Part shown: piece by piece, positions 1 to 7,559 of the stretch | Layout: each line of letters begins with the position of its first letter | Numbering within the stretch: the first letter of the stretch is position 1 | From: Bacteroidota bacterium | Lineage (GTDB): Bacteria; Bacteroidota; Bacteroidia; Bacteroidales; F082 | Assembly (NCBI GenBank): GCA_009773165.1 | Contig: WOUZ01000001.1 | Span: 620,001-684,000, forward strand | Reading direction: 5' to 3' | DNA length: 64,000 nt | Translations under genes and position numbers: made by a program | Notes under the pieces: generated by a model | The model's input: only the letters and a program-made list of their open reading frames with translations | The model's database searches: none | Told to the model about the DNA's origin: nothing

Positions 1-1028
1 AGGCTTACAAAATAAAACCCGGGGGCAAGAGGATCAACAGAAAGCGTATGAGAAGTTTCACCTTCATTGAGAGCCTGTGTTAATATCAGCTTACCTGTCA
101 TATCTGTTACATATAAAATGCGCTGAGATGCTGAGGTGTTACCAAAAAATTCGATACTAACAGATTGATTAGCAGGATTAGGCCACAGTTTGAAAGCGGA
201 TATTTTGTTGTCGGAGATTGATGCAGTGGGATCCCATATCAGCCCTGCAAATTCGGGATGATCAATAAATGGATTTCTATTGAGTTGAATTTGAAAAATG
301 GCGTTGTTTCGTGCTATTTCTTTATCACTTACAGGGTCTTGTTCATGCCACTGAAGTAAAAGTGCACGTGCCCAGAGTTTTAAGTCAGCGCCCAATGTCA
401 TATCACTACCCGGCCAATTCGAATCTTCCTGATAATATCTGGCCGACATATACATCAGTCCACGTGCCAAATCGCCTTTATAGGCATCAATGGGTTCAAA
501 AACAGTACCTCCGTATCCGGCAGTAACACTACCTCCAACACGGGACCCATTGGTGGAAGTCCAGCTTGCCTGCCCAACTTCACCAAAAGGAAAATTTCCA
601 CGCCTGTTGTTCACATAGCCATCGGCAGGAACAATATGAAACAAATCGGTGTACATCGGGGGTTGATCGTCAAACCAACTGGCCGGCCACGAGTGCTCGC
701 GGTTGTAACAACTTCCTTCGCCACTGTAATTTCCACATTGATCACTCACAAAAGTATATTCGTAAGCTGGAGTTCCTCCCGGCACATCAGAATACATATC
801 CCAAACTTTTCCGTTTGGTTTTTGATCAGTGACGATGAAATCTTGCCAAAGCTGTGAATAGGTGTGTGGCTGATGATTTTTTATTATTGTATGCAGTGCC
901 GCTTTTAACGCTTCTCCATTCAATTGTGCTGTACCATCATAATATCCTGATGGAATCTGAGCCTTCAGATGAAGGGACAGGGTTAAAATGATACTTCCAG
1001 TGAGAAAGTAAAGCAGACTTTTTTGCAT
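1..1028 (-). CDS. Secreted endonuclease I family nuclease with T9SS sorting tail (3' end beyond window)
   Basis: A signal peptide (about residues 1-23, ending LHLKA) is followed by an endonuclease I (PF04231-like) domain. It carries the motif NREHSWP at about residues 109-115, the family's catalytic His motif, and a later NNRRGNFPFG stretch. Such enzymes cut extracellular DNA or RNA nonspecifically. The last visible part (roughly positions 1-200) has the pattern KLWPNPA...VTDMTGKL...GFYFVSL, typical of a type A T9SS C-terminal sorting domain, so the protein is probably exported through the outer membrane. The reading frame is still open at position 1, so the C-terminus is missing. The start codon overlaps the stop of the upstream membrane-protein gene by one base (TAATG), which suggests translational coupling. 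Confidence 0.9.
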   Translation of the reverse strand, partial: MQKSLLYFLTGSIILTLSLHLKAQIPSGYYDGTAQLNGEALKAALHTIIKNHQPHTYSQLWQDFIVTDQKPNGKVWDMYSDVPGGTPAYEYTFVSDQCGNYSGEGSCYNREHSWPASWFDDQPPMYTDLFHIVPADGYVNNRRGNFPFGEVGQASWTSTNGSRVGGSVTAGYGGTVFEPIDAYKGDLARGLMYMSARYYQEDSNWPGSDMTLGADLKLWARALLLQWHEQDPVSDKEIARNNAIFQIQLNRNPFIDHPEFAGLIWDPTASISDNKISAFKLWPNPANQSVSIEFFGNTSASQRILYVTDMTGKLILTQALNEGETSHTLSVDPLAPGFYFVS

Positions 1029-1588
1029 TAAAACCAGTTGTTGGTAAGTAGATAAACGAGCGCTACAACAAAAATGACTGCAGCAGCTACAAGGTGCATT
1101 AAACTTGACAAAAGAATGTTGGTTCGGGAAAGGTTCATGCTGATACCTGCAATCGACCAGCAGAAACCGGCAATCACCAATAAAATTGGCATTAATCCAT
1201 TGAAGGGTGAAAAATGACCGGCTGTCATTCCGATAATCAATGCGTTTATACCTGCAGCAACAGCCATTATGACAAATTTTACATAATTATCAAATGAAAA
1301 CAATCGTTCTCCTCTTCTTATACGTAAAGCTTCCAAAATCATACGGATGCTTACTGCACCCAATATACCGAAGATGACCCATTTGTAACGAATTACAAAT
1401 ACGTGCATAAATGTGTCGCCAAGCAATGCTCCCATATGATACATAAGCCCTTGTAATAAACCAAAAACAGTGGCTAACAAAAGATTGGTAAGGTGGGAAT
1501 TACGGTGATCACGATTAAGACCTAATGCCAGTGGAAACGTATTATAAGCCACTGATGCAATGAATAATATGTAAAGAGTTTCTTTCAA
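1028..1588 (-). CDS. MntP-like six-TM membrane protein
   Basis: The 186-aa protein is almost entirely hydrophobic, with about six predicted membrane helices in two groups of three. Its length and layout match the MntP (DUF204) manganese exporters. The helix contexts that normally hold the conserved acidic residues are recognisable, but the Asp is Asn in both: SVAYNTF near residue 16 where the family has xSMDAF, and AAGINAL near residue 113 where it has SLDAM. If the alignment is right, the ion-binding acids are gone, so manganese export is doubtful. It lies directly upstream of the secreted nuclease gene, overlapping it by one base. Family assignment is by eye and moderately secure; substrate is unknown. 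Confidence 0.55.
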   Translation of the reverse strand: MKETLYILFIASVAYNTFPLALGLNRDHRNSHLTNLLLATVFGLLQGLMYHMGALLGDTFMHVFVIRYKWVIFGILGAVSIRMILEALRIRRGERLFSFDNYVKFVIMAVAAGINALIIGMTAGHFSPFNGLMPILLVIAGFCWSIAGISMNLSRTNILLSSLMHLVAAAVIFVVALVYLLTNNWF

Positions 1589-1694
1589 GGATTGTTTGTA
1601 ATTGCGTGCAAAAATAACACAAATTGAATGACTGTTACATATTGGTGAAAAAGGTGATTCAGAATATTAAACAGTATGCCTGAAAACGTAAATG

Positions 1695-2162
1695 TTATAA
1701 AGAGCCGTAAACTAAACCAACAATTTTTTCCAGCCAAAAAGCGTCTGTTTCATCAAATGATGAGAATTCGCTGCTATCGACATCCAAAACTCCAATCAGC
1801 CTTTCTTCTTTATCGCATAAAGGCACAACAATTTCTGATTTAGAGCGGCTGTCGCAAGCAATGTGCCCCGGAAAAGCATGCACATTAGCTACTATCTGAG
1901 TTTTGCTGGTAGTGACTCCCGCCCAGCAAACGCCTGTTTCTTTTGCCAGATTGATACAAGCCAATGAACCCTGATAAGGCCCCACCTGAAGTTTCCCATC
2001 TTGTAGAAGATAGAATCCTGTCCAGAAAAAGTAGTCCATTTTATGATGCAAAACAGCTACAATAGTTGCCATATTGGAAATCGGATTGTTGCTTTTTACC
2101 AATAACTCGCTGATTTGCTGATACAGGCGCTCATATCGCCCCGATTTTTTATCTATATCCAT
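1695..2162 (-). CDS. msrC: Free-methionine-(R)-sulfoxide reductase (GAF domain)
   Basis: A 155-aa GAF-fold enzyme that reduces free L-methionine-(R)-S-oxide, a cytosolic antioxidant repair reaction. All three cysteines expected in the family are present: C69 in YQGSLACI, C79 in KETGVCWAG, and C103 in GHIACDSRSKSE, with C103 corresponding to the catalytic Cys118 of E. coli YebR and the other two to resolving cysteines. The C-terminal GVLDVDS motif is also typical. The open frame extends upstream to 2348, but that extension is AT-rich and unlike the family, so I place the start at the ATG at 2162, which gives the usual 150-165 aa length. Confidence 0.88.
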   Translation of the reverse strand: MDIDKKSGRYERLYQQISELLVKSNNPISNMATIVAVLHHKMDYFFWTGFYLLQDGKLQVGPYQGSLACINLAKETGVCWAGVTTSKTQIVANVHAFPGHIACDSRSKSEIVVPLCDKEERLIGVLDVDSSEFSSFDETDAFWLEKIVGLVYGSL

Positions 2163-2389
2163 TCGAATGATGTCTTTTTGAATGAAAAAATTTTGTCTAA
2201 AACAGTGCAAAAGTACCGCTTCACCTGCTAAAATAATGTTAAAAAAATTCAAAATGGTATAAATCAAGCGTTTCCGAAACCGTTTGATGTTTATATGTGT
2301 TTTGAGCATAAACCATCTAACAAGCTGATTTATAATTAAATACATCACAAACTAATAATCAGCTAAAATACTAACAAGTTGAAAATGAC

Positions 2390-2397
2390 TATTTTTG
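2390..2397 (+). promoter_or_regulatory. TAnnTTTG promoter element of the CBM48 gene
   Basis: The sequence TATTTTTG matches the Bacteroidota -7 consensus TAnnTTTG. It lies about 63 bases before the ATG at 2461, which would give a leader of roughly 55-60 bases. No clear TTTG -33 element is visible. Confidence 0.5.
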
Positions 2398-2460
2398 CAT
2401 CTGCAATACATCTAAAAAAAATAGGGTGGTTGCATTTTTTACTCACTAAAACTGATAACA

Positions 2461-2766
2461 ATGAGCATCAAAAAACAAGTTCTCAAAAGCAAACCTGTTT
2501 GCAAAGTGACTTTTAAAGTAACAAAAGCAGAAGCTGGTGCAGCAGGCGAAGTAGCTGTTTTGGGCGATTTCAATGAATGGAATCCAACGGCTGATGTTAT
2601 GAGCAAGCTGAAAGACGGTTCTTTCAGTCATGTAATTGAAGTGGAAACTGGCAAAAGCTACCATTTCCGTTATTTGGCAGATGGAGCTAACTGGTTCGAT
2701 GAACCAGAAGCTGACGCTCACCAAACCAGCGAATTCGGATCGGCTAACAATGTAATCAACGCATAA
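2461..2766 (+). CDS. Stand-alone CBM48 / AMPK glycogen-binding-like protein
   Basis: The whole 101-aa protein is one carbohydrate-binding module of the isoamylase N-terminal/AMPK-beta type (CBM48). The diagnostic stretch is VAVLGDFNEWNP (residues about 32-43), followed by YHFRYLADGANWFDEPEAD. In glycogen enzymes this module binds alpha-1,4-glucan, but here there is no catalytic domain and no signal peptide, so it should be cytoplasmic. A role as a glycogen-binding adaptor or regulator is inference. The gene stands alone with its own promoter element upstream and a strong terminator 40 bases downstream. Confidence 0.85.
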   Translation: MSIKKQVLKSKPVCKVTFKVTKAEAGAAGEVAVLGDFNEWNPTADVMSKLKDGSFSHVIEVETGKSYHFRYLADGANWFDEPEADAHQTSEFGSANNVINA

Positions 2767-2804
2767 TAGCCTGTTTTGGGCCTTTAGCCCGAAAAAGACG
2801 TGAC

Positions 2805-2842
2805 AATGCTTCCCTGTTTTTGCAGGGAAGCATTATTTTTTT
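2805..2842 (+). terminator. Rho-independent terminator after the CBM48 gene
   Basis: A perfect 12-bp stem (AATGCTTCCCTG at 2805-2816 with CAGGGAAGCATT at 2823-2834) with a 6-base loop is followed by a run of seven T starting at 2836. Confidence 0.9.
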
Positions 2843-4223
2843 ATTTCTTTTTGAGTTGAACAGTGAAATGCCTCAAAATAGGAGCTTCTTTTGTTATCTC
2901 ATATCCTGAAGTTATCTGATCTCTTCTCTCAAACACATTGATCAAACTGGCAGCAACATACCGCATGTGATTATTGGTATACGTACGGCGAGGTATTGCC
3001 AAACGCACCAACTCAAGATTGGGATAACGGTTTTCGCGTGTGCTTGGGTCGCGGTCGGCCATAATTGTACCGATTTCGACCCCTCTCACTCCACCTTCAA
3101 CGTACAATTCAACTGCCAGTGTCTGGGCAATGTACTGTTCTTGAGGTAAATGAGGCAAAAAACGGCGTGCATCTACAAAAATTGCATGTCCACCAAAGGG
3201 ATATTGAACAGGCACACCGGCTTCCTTGAGCAACGATCCTAAAAAAGCGACCTGCCGGATGCGTGTTTCCAGATAGTCGAATTCCGTTCCTTCATATAAC
3301 CCTTGAGCTAAAGCATTCATATCACGACCCGACATGCCTCCATAAGTGATAAAACCCTCGAACATAATATTGAAAACACTGGCTTTCTGAAAGAGAGCCT
3401 CCTCTCTGATACCAATGAAACCACCCATATTTACAATAGCATCCTTTTTACTGCTCATGGTCATAGCGTCGCCATACGAAAACATCTCAAGCACAATCTC
3501 ACGGATACTTTTGTCGGCATAACCTTCTTCTCTGGTTTTGATGAAATAGGCGTTTTCGGCAAAACGAGCTGCATCAAAAACAACTTTTACTCCATATTGC
3601 TTCGATAATGCAGCTACCTCTTTGATGTTTTGCATCGAAACTGGTTGACCGCCGGATGTATTGCATGTTACGGTGATGATGATCAACGGGATTTTTTCGA
3701 TCGGGTGAGTAGTGTATACCTTCTCAAGCTTATTCAAGTCGATGTTTCCTTTGAAAGGATGATCCAGTGTGGTGTCGAAAGCCTCGTCAATGGTGCAATC
3801 AACAGCCGTGGCCTTTCTGAATTCGATATGGCCTTTTGTTGTGTCGAAATGAGCATTGCCGGGAATAAAATCACCGCTGTTGATCATTGCAGAAAAAAGC
3901 ACATTCTCGGCAGCACGGCCTTGATGGGTAGGCAGAAAAAAGTCAAAACCTGTAATATCTGTGATGGCGTTTTTCAATTTAAAGTAGGAGGAAGCTCCGG
4001 CATACGACTCATCCCCCAGCATCATTTCCGACCACTGACGATCGCTCATAGCACCCGTTCCCGAGTCGGTGAGTAAGTCAACAAAAACCTGATCACTTCG
4101 CAGGTTGAAAAGATTATAATGAGCGTCTTTGATCCATTGTTCACGTTCATGACGCTGGCTTCGCCTTAAAGGTTCCACCATTTTTATTTTATACGATTCA
4201 GCAAATGGCAATTCCATAAACAT
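2841..4223 (-). CDS. tnaA: Tryptophanase (tryptophan indole-lyase)
   Basis: A 460-aa PLP-dependent beta-eliminating lyase that degrades L-tryptophan to indole, pyruvate and ammonia. Visible family motifs include LLTDSGTGAMS (51-60), PTHQGRAAEN (98-107) and SSKKDAIVNMGG, in which K260 aligns with the PLP lysine K270 of E. coli TnaA. The FDTTKGH motif (126-132) matches tryptophanase rather than tyrosine phenol-lyase, which has FTTTRYH, and the protein strongly resembles Bacteroides tryptophanases. A start two codons further in (MELPF, 4217) is equally plausible. The gene has a long untranslated leader with a promoter element at 4379-4386 and a short ORF at 4289-4354. No permease is adjacent. 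Confidence 0.93.
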   Translation of the reverse strand: MFMELPFAESYKIKMVEPLRRSQRHEREQWIKDAHYNLFNLRSDQVFVDLLTDSGTGAMSDRQWSEMMLGDESYAGASSYFKLKNAITDITGFDFFLPTHQGRAAENVLFSAMINSGDFIPGNAHFDTTKGHIEFRKATAVDCTIDEAFDTTLDHPFKGNIDLNKLEKVYTTHPIEKIPLIIITVTCNTSGGQPVSMQNIKEVAALSKQYGVKVVFDAARFAENAYFIKTREEGYADKSIREIVLEMFSYGDAMTMSSKKDAIVNMGGFIGIREEALFQKASVFNIMFEGFITYGGMSGRDMNALAQGLYEGTEFDYLETRIRQVAFLGSLLKEAGVPVQYPFGGHAIFVDARRFLPHLPQEQYIAQTLAVELYVEGGVRGVEIGTIMADRDPSTRENRYPNLELVRLAIPRRTYTNNHMRYVAASLINVFERRDQITSGYEITKEAPILRHFTVQLKKK

Positions 4224-4288
4224 CTGATTTTTAATAAATTAATAATGAAAATTGAGCCTTTTACAGGCTAAAACATGGAATACAGGAA

Positions 4289-4354
4289 TCAGATAAACCT
4301 GTCGCGCTCTTTGATATTGAGGAAATTCAGCTGTGTGTGTAGCTGATTAGCCAT
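4289..4354 (-). CDS. Possible 21-residue leader peptide upstream of tryptophanase
   Basis: Between the promoter element and tnaA there is a 22-codon frame, ATG to TGA, encoding a 21-residue peptide whose C-terminal part reads LNIKERDRFI. It lies 65 bases before the tnaA start. Its place and size, the N-I core and the UGA stop recall the enterobacterial TnaC leader, whose stalling controls tna operons, but there is no tryptophan codon. A 9-bp inverted repeat pairs the leader start region (4352-4360) with sequence just after its stop (4271-4279). No homology is demonstrated, and a chance ORF of this size is quite possible. Confidence 0.35.
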   Translation of the reverse strand: MANQLHTQLNFLNIKERDRFI

Positions 4355-4378
4355 GTTTTTATTGTTTGGAATTGGCAA

Positions 4379-4386
4379 CAAAACTA
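4379..4386 (-). promoter_or_regulatory. TAnnTTTG promoter element for tnaA
   Basis: On the reverse strand the sequence reads TAGTTTTG, a match to the Bacteroidota -7 element. It lies about 25 bases before the putative leader ATG and about 155 bases before tnaA. Confidence 0.45.
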
Positions 4387-4553
4387 ATGCAAACGTTTGA
4401 AAAACGCAAGAAATGAATAAACATGCTGTTGAAGGCATAGATTGCCGGCTTTCCTGAAACCCCAACTTTAGACTTTAAGAGATTCTATTTTGAACCTGGC
4501 GATAATACAATCAATGATTGAAAGCACATTCGGCATTACTTTTTTAAATTTCC

Positions 4554-4561
4554 TATTTTTG
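4554..4561 (+). promoter_or_regulatory. TAnnTTTG promoter element abutting rnhA start
   Basis: TATTTTTG is followed by only four bases before the ATG at 4566. Transcription starting the usual few bases downstream would give an essentially leaderless mRNA. Confidence 0.5.
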
Positions 4562-4565
4562 CCAC

Positions 4566-5186
4566 ATGGCGAAGAAGAAATTTTATGTGGTTTGGAGTGG
4601 TCGCAAGATCGGAGTTTTTACAAGCTGGGATGCTTGTCAGGAGCAAATAGAGAACTTTAAAGGAGCACGTTTTAAATCATATCCTGACAGAGTTTTGGCT
4701 GAAAAAGCTTTCAAAGAAGGCCCTCCGGCAAAGGATGTACAAGTTGAACGGCCTCAAAATGAACCTTCATTGCTGGAACCACCCGAACCAAATTCATTGA
4801 CAGTGGATGCGGCATGCTCAGGCAATCCGGGTGATATGGAATACAGAGGCGTTTATACTGCAACAGCCACCGAAGTTTTCAAAAGCAAGGTTTATGCAAT
4901 GGGGACCAACAACATTGGGGAGTTTTTAGCTATCGTGCATGCTTTGGCATGGATGCAGCAAAAGAAAAGTCCGATGACCATTTACAGCGATTCGGAAAAT
5001 GCCATAAAGTGGGTGAGAGCAGGCAAAGCACGTACCAAACTCGAGCCAACAGCAAAAAACGTAGCAATTTTTGATCTCATAAGCAGGGCAGAGGCATGGC
5101 TGAGTAAAAATACCATAACTGTTCCGATACGAAAATGGGAAACCCGCGACTGGGGTGAAAATCCTGCTGATTTTGGAAGAAAATAA
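4566..5186 (+). CDS. rnhA: Ribonuclease H with N-terminal viroplasmin-like domain
   Basis: A 206-aa RNase H1-type enzyme that cleaves the RNA strand of RNA-DNA hybrids. Residues 3-50 (KKFYVVWSGRKIGVF...) form the caulimovirus viroplasmin-like RNA/DNA hybrid-binding domain seen in eukaryotic RNase H1 and many Bacteroidota proteins. A proline/glutamate-rich linker (about 58-76) leads to the catalytic domain. All four acidic active-site residues are visible: D81 (TVDAACSGNPG), E119 (NNIGEFLAI), D142 (IYSDSENA) and D202 (NPADFGRK). It is a single gene, convergent with rlmH, with a promoter element immediately before the start codon. Confidence 0.92.
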   Translation: MAKKKFYVVWSGRKIGVFTSWDACQEQIENFKGARFKSYPDRVLAEKAFKEGPPAKDVQVERPQNEPSLLEPPEPNSLTVDAACSGNPGDMEYRGVYTATATEVFKSKVYAMGTNNIGEFLAIVHALAWMQQKKSPMTIYSDSENAIKWVRAGKARTKLEPTAKNVAIFDLISRAEAWLSKNTITVPIRKWETRDWGENPADFGRK

Positions 5187-5204
5187 TCCTCCTTCTAAAA
5201 TGAA

Positions 5205-5678
5205 TTAATCGTGGTGATAAGGCTCTCCTTTAGTGATACTTAAGGCTCTGTAAACTTGCTCTAGGAAGATCAGCCGCACCATCTGATGCGAAAATGTCAT
5301 CGATGACAATGATATTTTTGAAGAGGCCCGCTCGTAAACAGCCGTTGAAAAACCATAAGGACCTCCAATAACAAAAACCAAACGCTTCGGTCCGGTTATC
5401 ATTTTTCGTTCCAAAAACACAGAAAACGACCTTGATGAAAAATGCTTGCCGTTTTCGTCGAGCAACACGAGCTCATCGCCGGCCTGCAGCTGCTCCAAAA
5501 TCACTTCACCTTCCATTTGTTTTTGTTGATCCATAGAAAGGCTTTTCCTGTTTTTTAAGTCAGGAACTATTTTCAGCTCAAAAGGCAGGTAATGAACAAT
5601 ACGGTCGTGGTACTTTTTCATGCCCTCTTCCAGGTATTTTTCATCAGTTTTACCTACGGCTAAAAGCAGAATTTTCAT
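5205..5678 (-). CDS. rlmH: 23S rRNA pseudouridine-1915 N3-methyltransferase RlmH
   Basis: The 157-aa SPOUT methyltransferase modifies pseudouridine 1915 in helix 69 of 23S rRNA on assembled ribosomes. The start MKILLLAVGKTDEKY and the knot region FVIGGPYGF, followed by SKISLSSMTFSHQMVR and EQVYRALSI...YHHD, are hallmarks of the family, and the length is the usual 155-160 aa. It is the last gene of a probable nitroreductase-HEAT-rlmH operon, 30 bases after the HEAT protein. Confidence 0.96.
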   Translation of the reverse strand: MKILLLAVGKTDEKYLEEGMKKYHDRIVHYLPFELKIVPDLKNRKSLSMDQQKQMEGEVILEQLQAGDELVLLDENGKHFSSRSFSVFLERKMITGPKRLVFVIGGPYGFSTAVYERASSKISLSSMTFSHQMVRLIFLEQVYRALSITKGEPYHHD

Positions 5679-5708
5679 TTAAAGTTTGATCTTTTTAGTG
5701 ATATATAC

Positions 5709-6284
5709 TTACTTATCAATAAGTTGAAGTTTTTTAAGTATGATTTTCCCGCGTGATTGGAAACCAGCCGTTCCATAATCCATCAAAGCTTCGATATGGT
5801 TGCGCAACTCTGGAATCAAAGCGGGTTCAAGGCAACTGATACGGTAAAGCAGTTGCATGGCATTGGCACGAACAGCAATGGCATGATTTTCAGAAATCAT
5901 CCAGCGAAGTGCGGTATCGAACAGAATTCCTAACTGATCTTCCTTCAAAGGGAGACCTTCCAGAATCCGAAGCAGGTTTCGGCGAACGCTATCTGAAGTT
6001 GTTGTGAGTACAGCCTGAACCATTTGCGGCTGCCATTCCCTAAGTAGTTCAGGACTCGAATCGTACAAATGACTTAAAAGCCATGAGGCCACCATCGCAT
6101 CGTGCTGATGGCTGCTTTGCACTATTTCAAGGGTAAATCCGAGCAATTGCGGACGACTCTCAACAATTTTTGCCACCATCAGTATATGATTACGTGAAAG
6201 TGGCTGTTGCAACAATGCAAAAAGGGTTGATTCCTCTTCCGATTCAAAAGTCACTCGTTTTTCGATTGATGATCTCACAGCCAT
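5709..6284 (-). CDS. HEAT-repeat-like alpha-helical protein, function unknown
   Basis: The 191-aa protein is soluble and all helical, with no signal peptide. Several roughly 35-residue helix pairs can be made out (for example SRNHILMVAKIVESRPQLL, DSVRRNLLRILEG, and AVRANAMQLLYRIS), consistent with HEAT/ARM-type repeats and a protein-binding scaffold. I do not recognise a named family. Its start overlaps the end of the nitroreductase gene by 10 bases and rlmH follows, so the three are probably co-transcribed. Confidence 0.75.
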   Translation of the reverse strand: MAVRSSIEKRVTFESEEESTLFALLQQPLSRNHILMVAKIVESRPQLLGFTLEIVQSSHQHDAMVASWLLSHLYDSSPELLREWQPQMVQAVLTTTSDSVRRNLLRILEGLPLKEDQLGILFDTALRWMISENHAIAVRANAMQLLYRISCLEPALIPELRNHIEALMDYGTAGFQSRGKIILKKLQLIDK

Positions 6285-6796
6285 TCAACGATTTCATCAA
6301 GGGGCTTGCGCGATTTTGGGCGTACGGTCTTTATGCCTACAGGGGTATATCCTAAAGGAGTGATGGCAAAAACAACTTCATCCGGGTTTAAACCGAGAGC
6401 TTCACGCAACTTTTCGGGATCGAAGGCCTCTATCCAACATGTTGAAAGACTTTCAGCATGAGCAGCTTGTACAAGATGGGTCATTAAAATGCTCAGGTCG
6501 GTTTCAATGGAATTGTAACCATCCACATTTCGTGTCCAGGCCTCATCGGGATAGCCTTTTACAACCAACACGGTGTTAGCCTGTGCAAACCAGGGTGCGG
6601 GATAAGCTTCATGCAGTTTCTGCAACAAAATTTCCGATTGTATCACCATGATTTTCCATGGTTGACGGTTAGCTGCTGATGGTGCCATTCGCGCTGTCTC
6701 GAGCACACGCATCAACTTTTCCTTACTGATTTGATGATCAAAATCATAGCTTCTGACACTGTATCTTGATGTAACAAAGTTGAAATAATCTTCCAT
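6275..6796 (-). CDS. Nitroreductase-family FMN oxidoreductase
   Basis: A 173-aa member of the small FMN-dependent nitroreductase family. The N-terminal FMN-phosphate motif SRYSVRSYD (residues 10-18) and the APSAANRQPW motif (38-47) are clear, and the C-terminal ITPLGYTPVG completes the flavin site. Members reduce nitroaromatics, quinones or flavins using NAD(P)H; the substrate cannot be read from sequence. It is the first gene of the three-gene operon with the HEAT protein and rlmH, divergent from dut. Confidence 0.9.
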   Translation of the reverse strand: MEDYFNFVTSRYSVRSYDFDHQISKEKLMRVLETARMAPSAANRQPWKIMVIQSEILLQKLHEAYPAPWFAQANTVLVVKGYPDEAWTRNVDGYNSIETDLSILMTHLVQAAHAESLSTCWIEAFDPEKLREALGLNPDEVVFAITPLGYTPVGIKTVRPKSRKPLDEIVEWL

Positions 6797-7054
6797 CTTT
6801 TAGTGGTTAGAATTTTAATAGTTAAACCGTTTTTCTTTCGTCACTTTATCGGCCAAATTTCGTTTTTTTTCTGATAGTAATAAGAAAATCTATCAACACT
6901 TATTAGGCAGTTAGTGCACTTCATTGGCAATAATGTTTCATCATAATACACTTGAGGCTGGTATAGGGTAAGTTTTGGCTATGTTTCAAATCCTCCCCGC
7001 ATGACAATCAAAAGGATATCATCGGAGCGGTGACCATTTATGTACATTTATCAC

Positions 7055-7062
7055 TATTTTTG
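7055..7062 (+). promoter_or_regulatory. TAnnTTTG promoter element of the dut operon
   Basis: TATTTTTG lies 22 bases before the dut ATG at 7085. This supports choosing 7085 over the upstream in-frame ATG at 7040, which would lie outside the transcript. Confidence 0.55.
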
Positions 7063-7084
7063 TCGTGTTTTTGAAGTTAATATC

Positions 7085-7516
7085 ATGCAAATTAAACTAG
7101 TAAACCACTCTAATAATCCTTTACCGGCTTACGAGACGGAGCATGCTGCCGGAATGGATCTTCGTGCTTATCTTACTGAACCTATCATTGTTAGTCCATT
7201 ACAACGTGTTTTGGTTCCAACCGGTTTGTTTATTGAACTTCCGGTCGGTTTTGAGGCTCAGGTGCGACCAAGAAGCGGCCTGGCTTTTAAATACGGAGTG
7301 ACAGTTTTGAACAGTCCGGGGACGATTGATGCCGATTACAGAGGTGAAATAAAAGTGATTCTGATAAATTTATCCGACACCGGTTTTACGATTCAAAACG
7401 GCGATCGTATAGCACAAATGGTCATCAGTCGTCACGAGAAAGCTGATTGGATGCAAGTTGTTGAACTTTCGGAAACGCAGCGCGGCGAAGGTGGCTTTGG
7501 CCATACCGGCAAATAA
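7085..7516 (+). CDS. dut: dUTP diphosphatase
   Basis: The enzyme hydrolyses dUTP to dUMP and pyrophosphate, keeping uracil out of DNA and supplying dTMP synthesis. All five trimeric dUTPase motifs are visible: [26 protein letters not shown] with the catalytic Asp, RIAQMV, and the mobile C-terminal [10 protein letters not shown] that closes on the substrate. With the start at 7085 the protein is 143 aa, normal for the family. It opens a forward cluster with a nucleotidyltransferase, a TPR protein, a DUF4292 lipoprotein and an EnvC-like protein, an order I recall as common in Bacteroidota. Confidence 0.97.
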   Translation: MQIKLVNHSNNPLPAYETEHAAGMDLRAYLTEPIIVSPLQRVLVPTGLFIELPVGFEAQVRPRSGLAFKYGVTVLNSPGTIDADYRGEIKVILINLSDTGFTIQNGDRIAQMVISRHEKADWMQVVELSETQRGEGGFGHTGK

Positions 7517-7559
7517 AACCTATAACAAACCAAATCAATCACATAAACAAAAAACTGCA

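Noticed and set aside
311-857. Forward ORFs of 71-88 codons over the first kilobase
   Set aside because: They are shadows of the endonuclease I gene on the reverse strand, which has the signal peptide, catalytic motif and sorting tail.
2163-2348. N-terminal extension of the methionine sulfoxide reductase
   Set aside because: The extra 62 residues are unlike the family and AT-biased; the ATG at 2162 gives the usual length.
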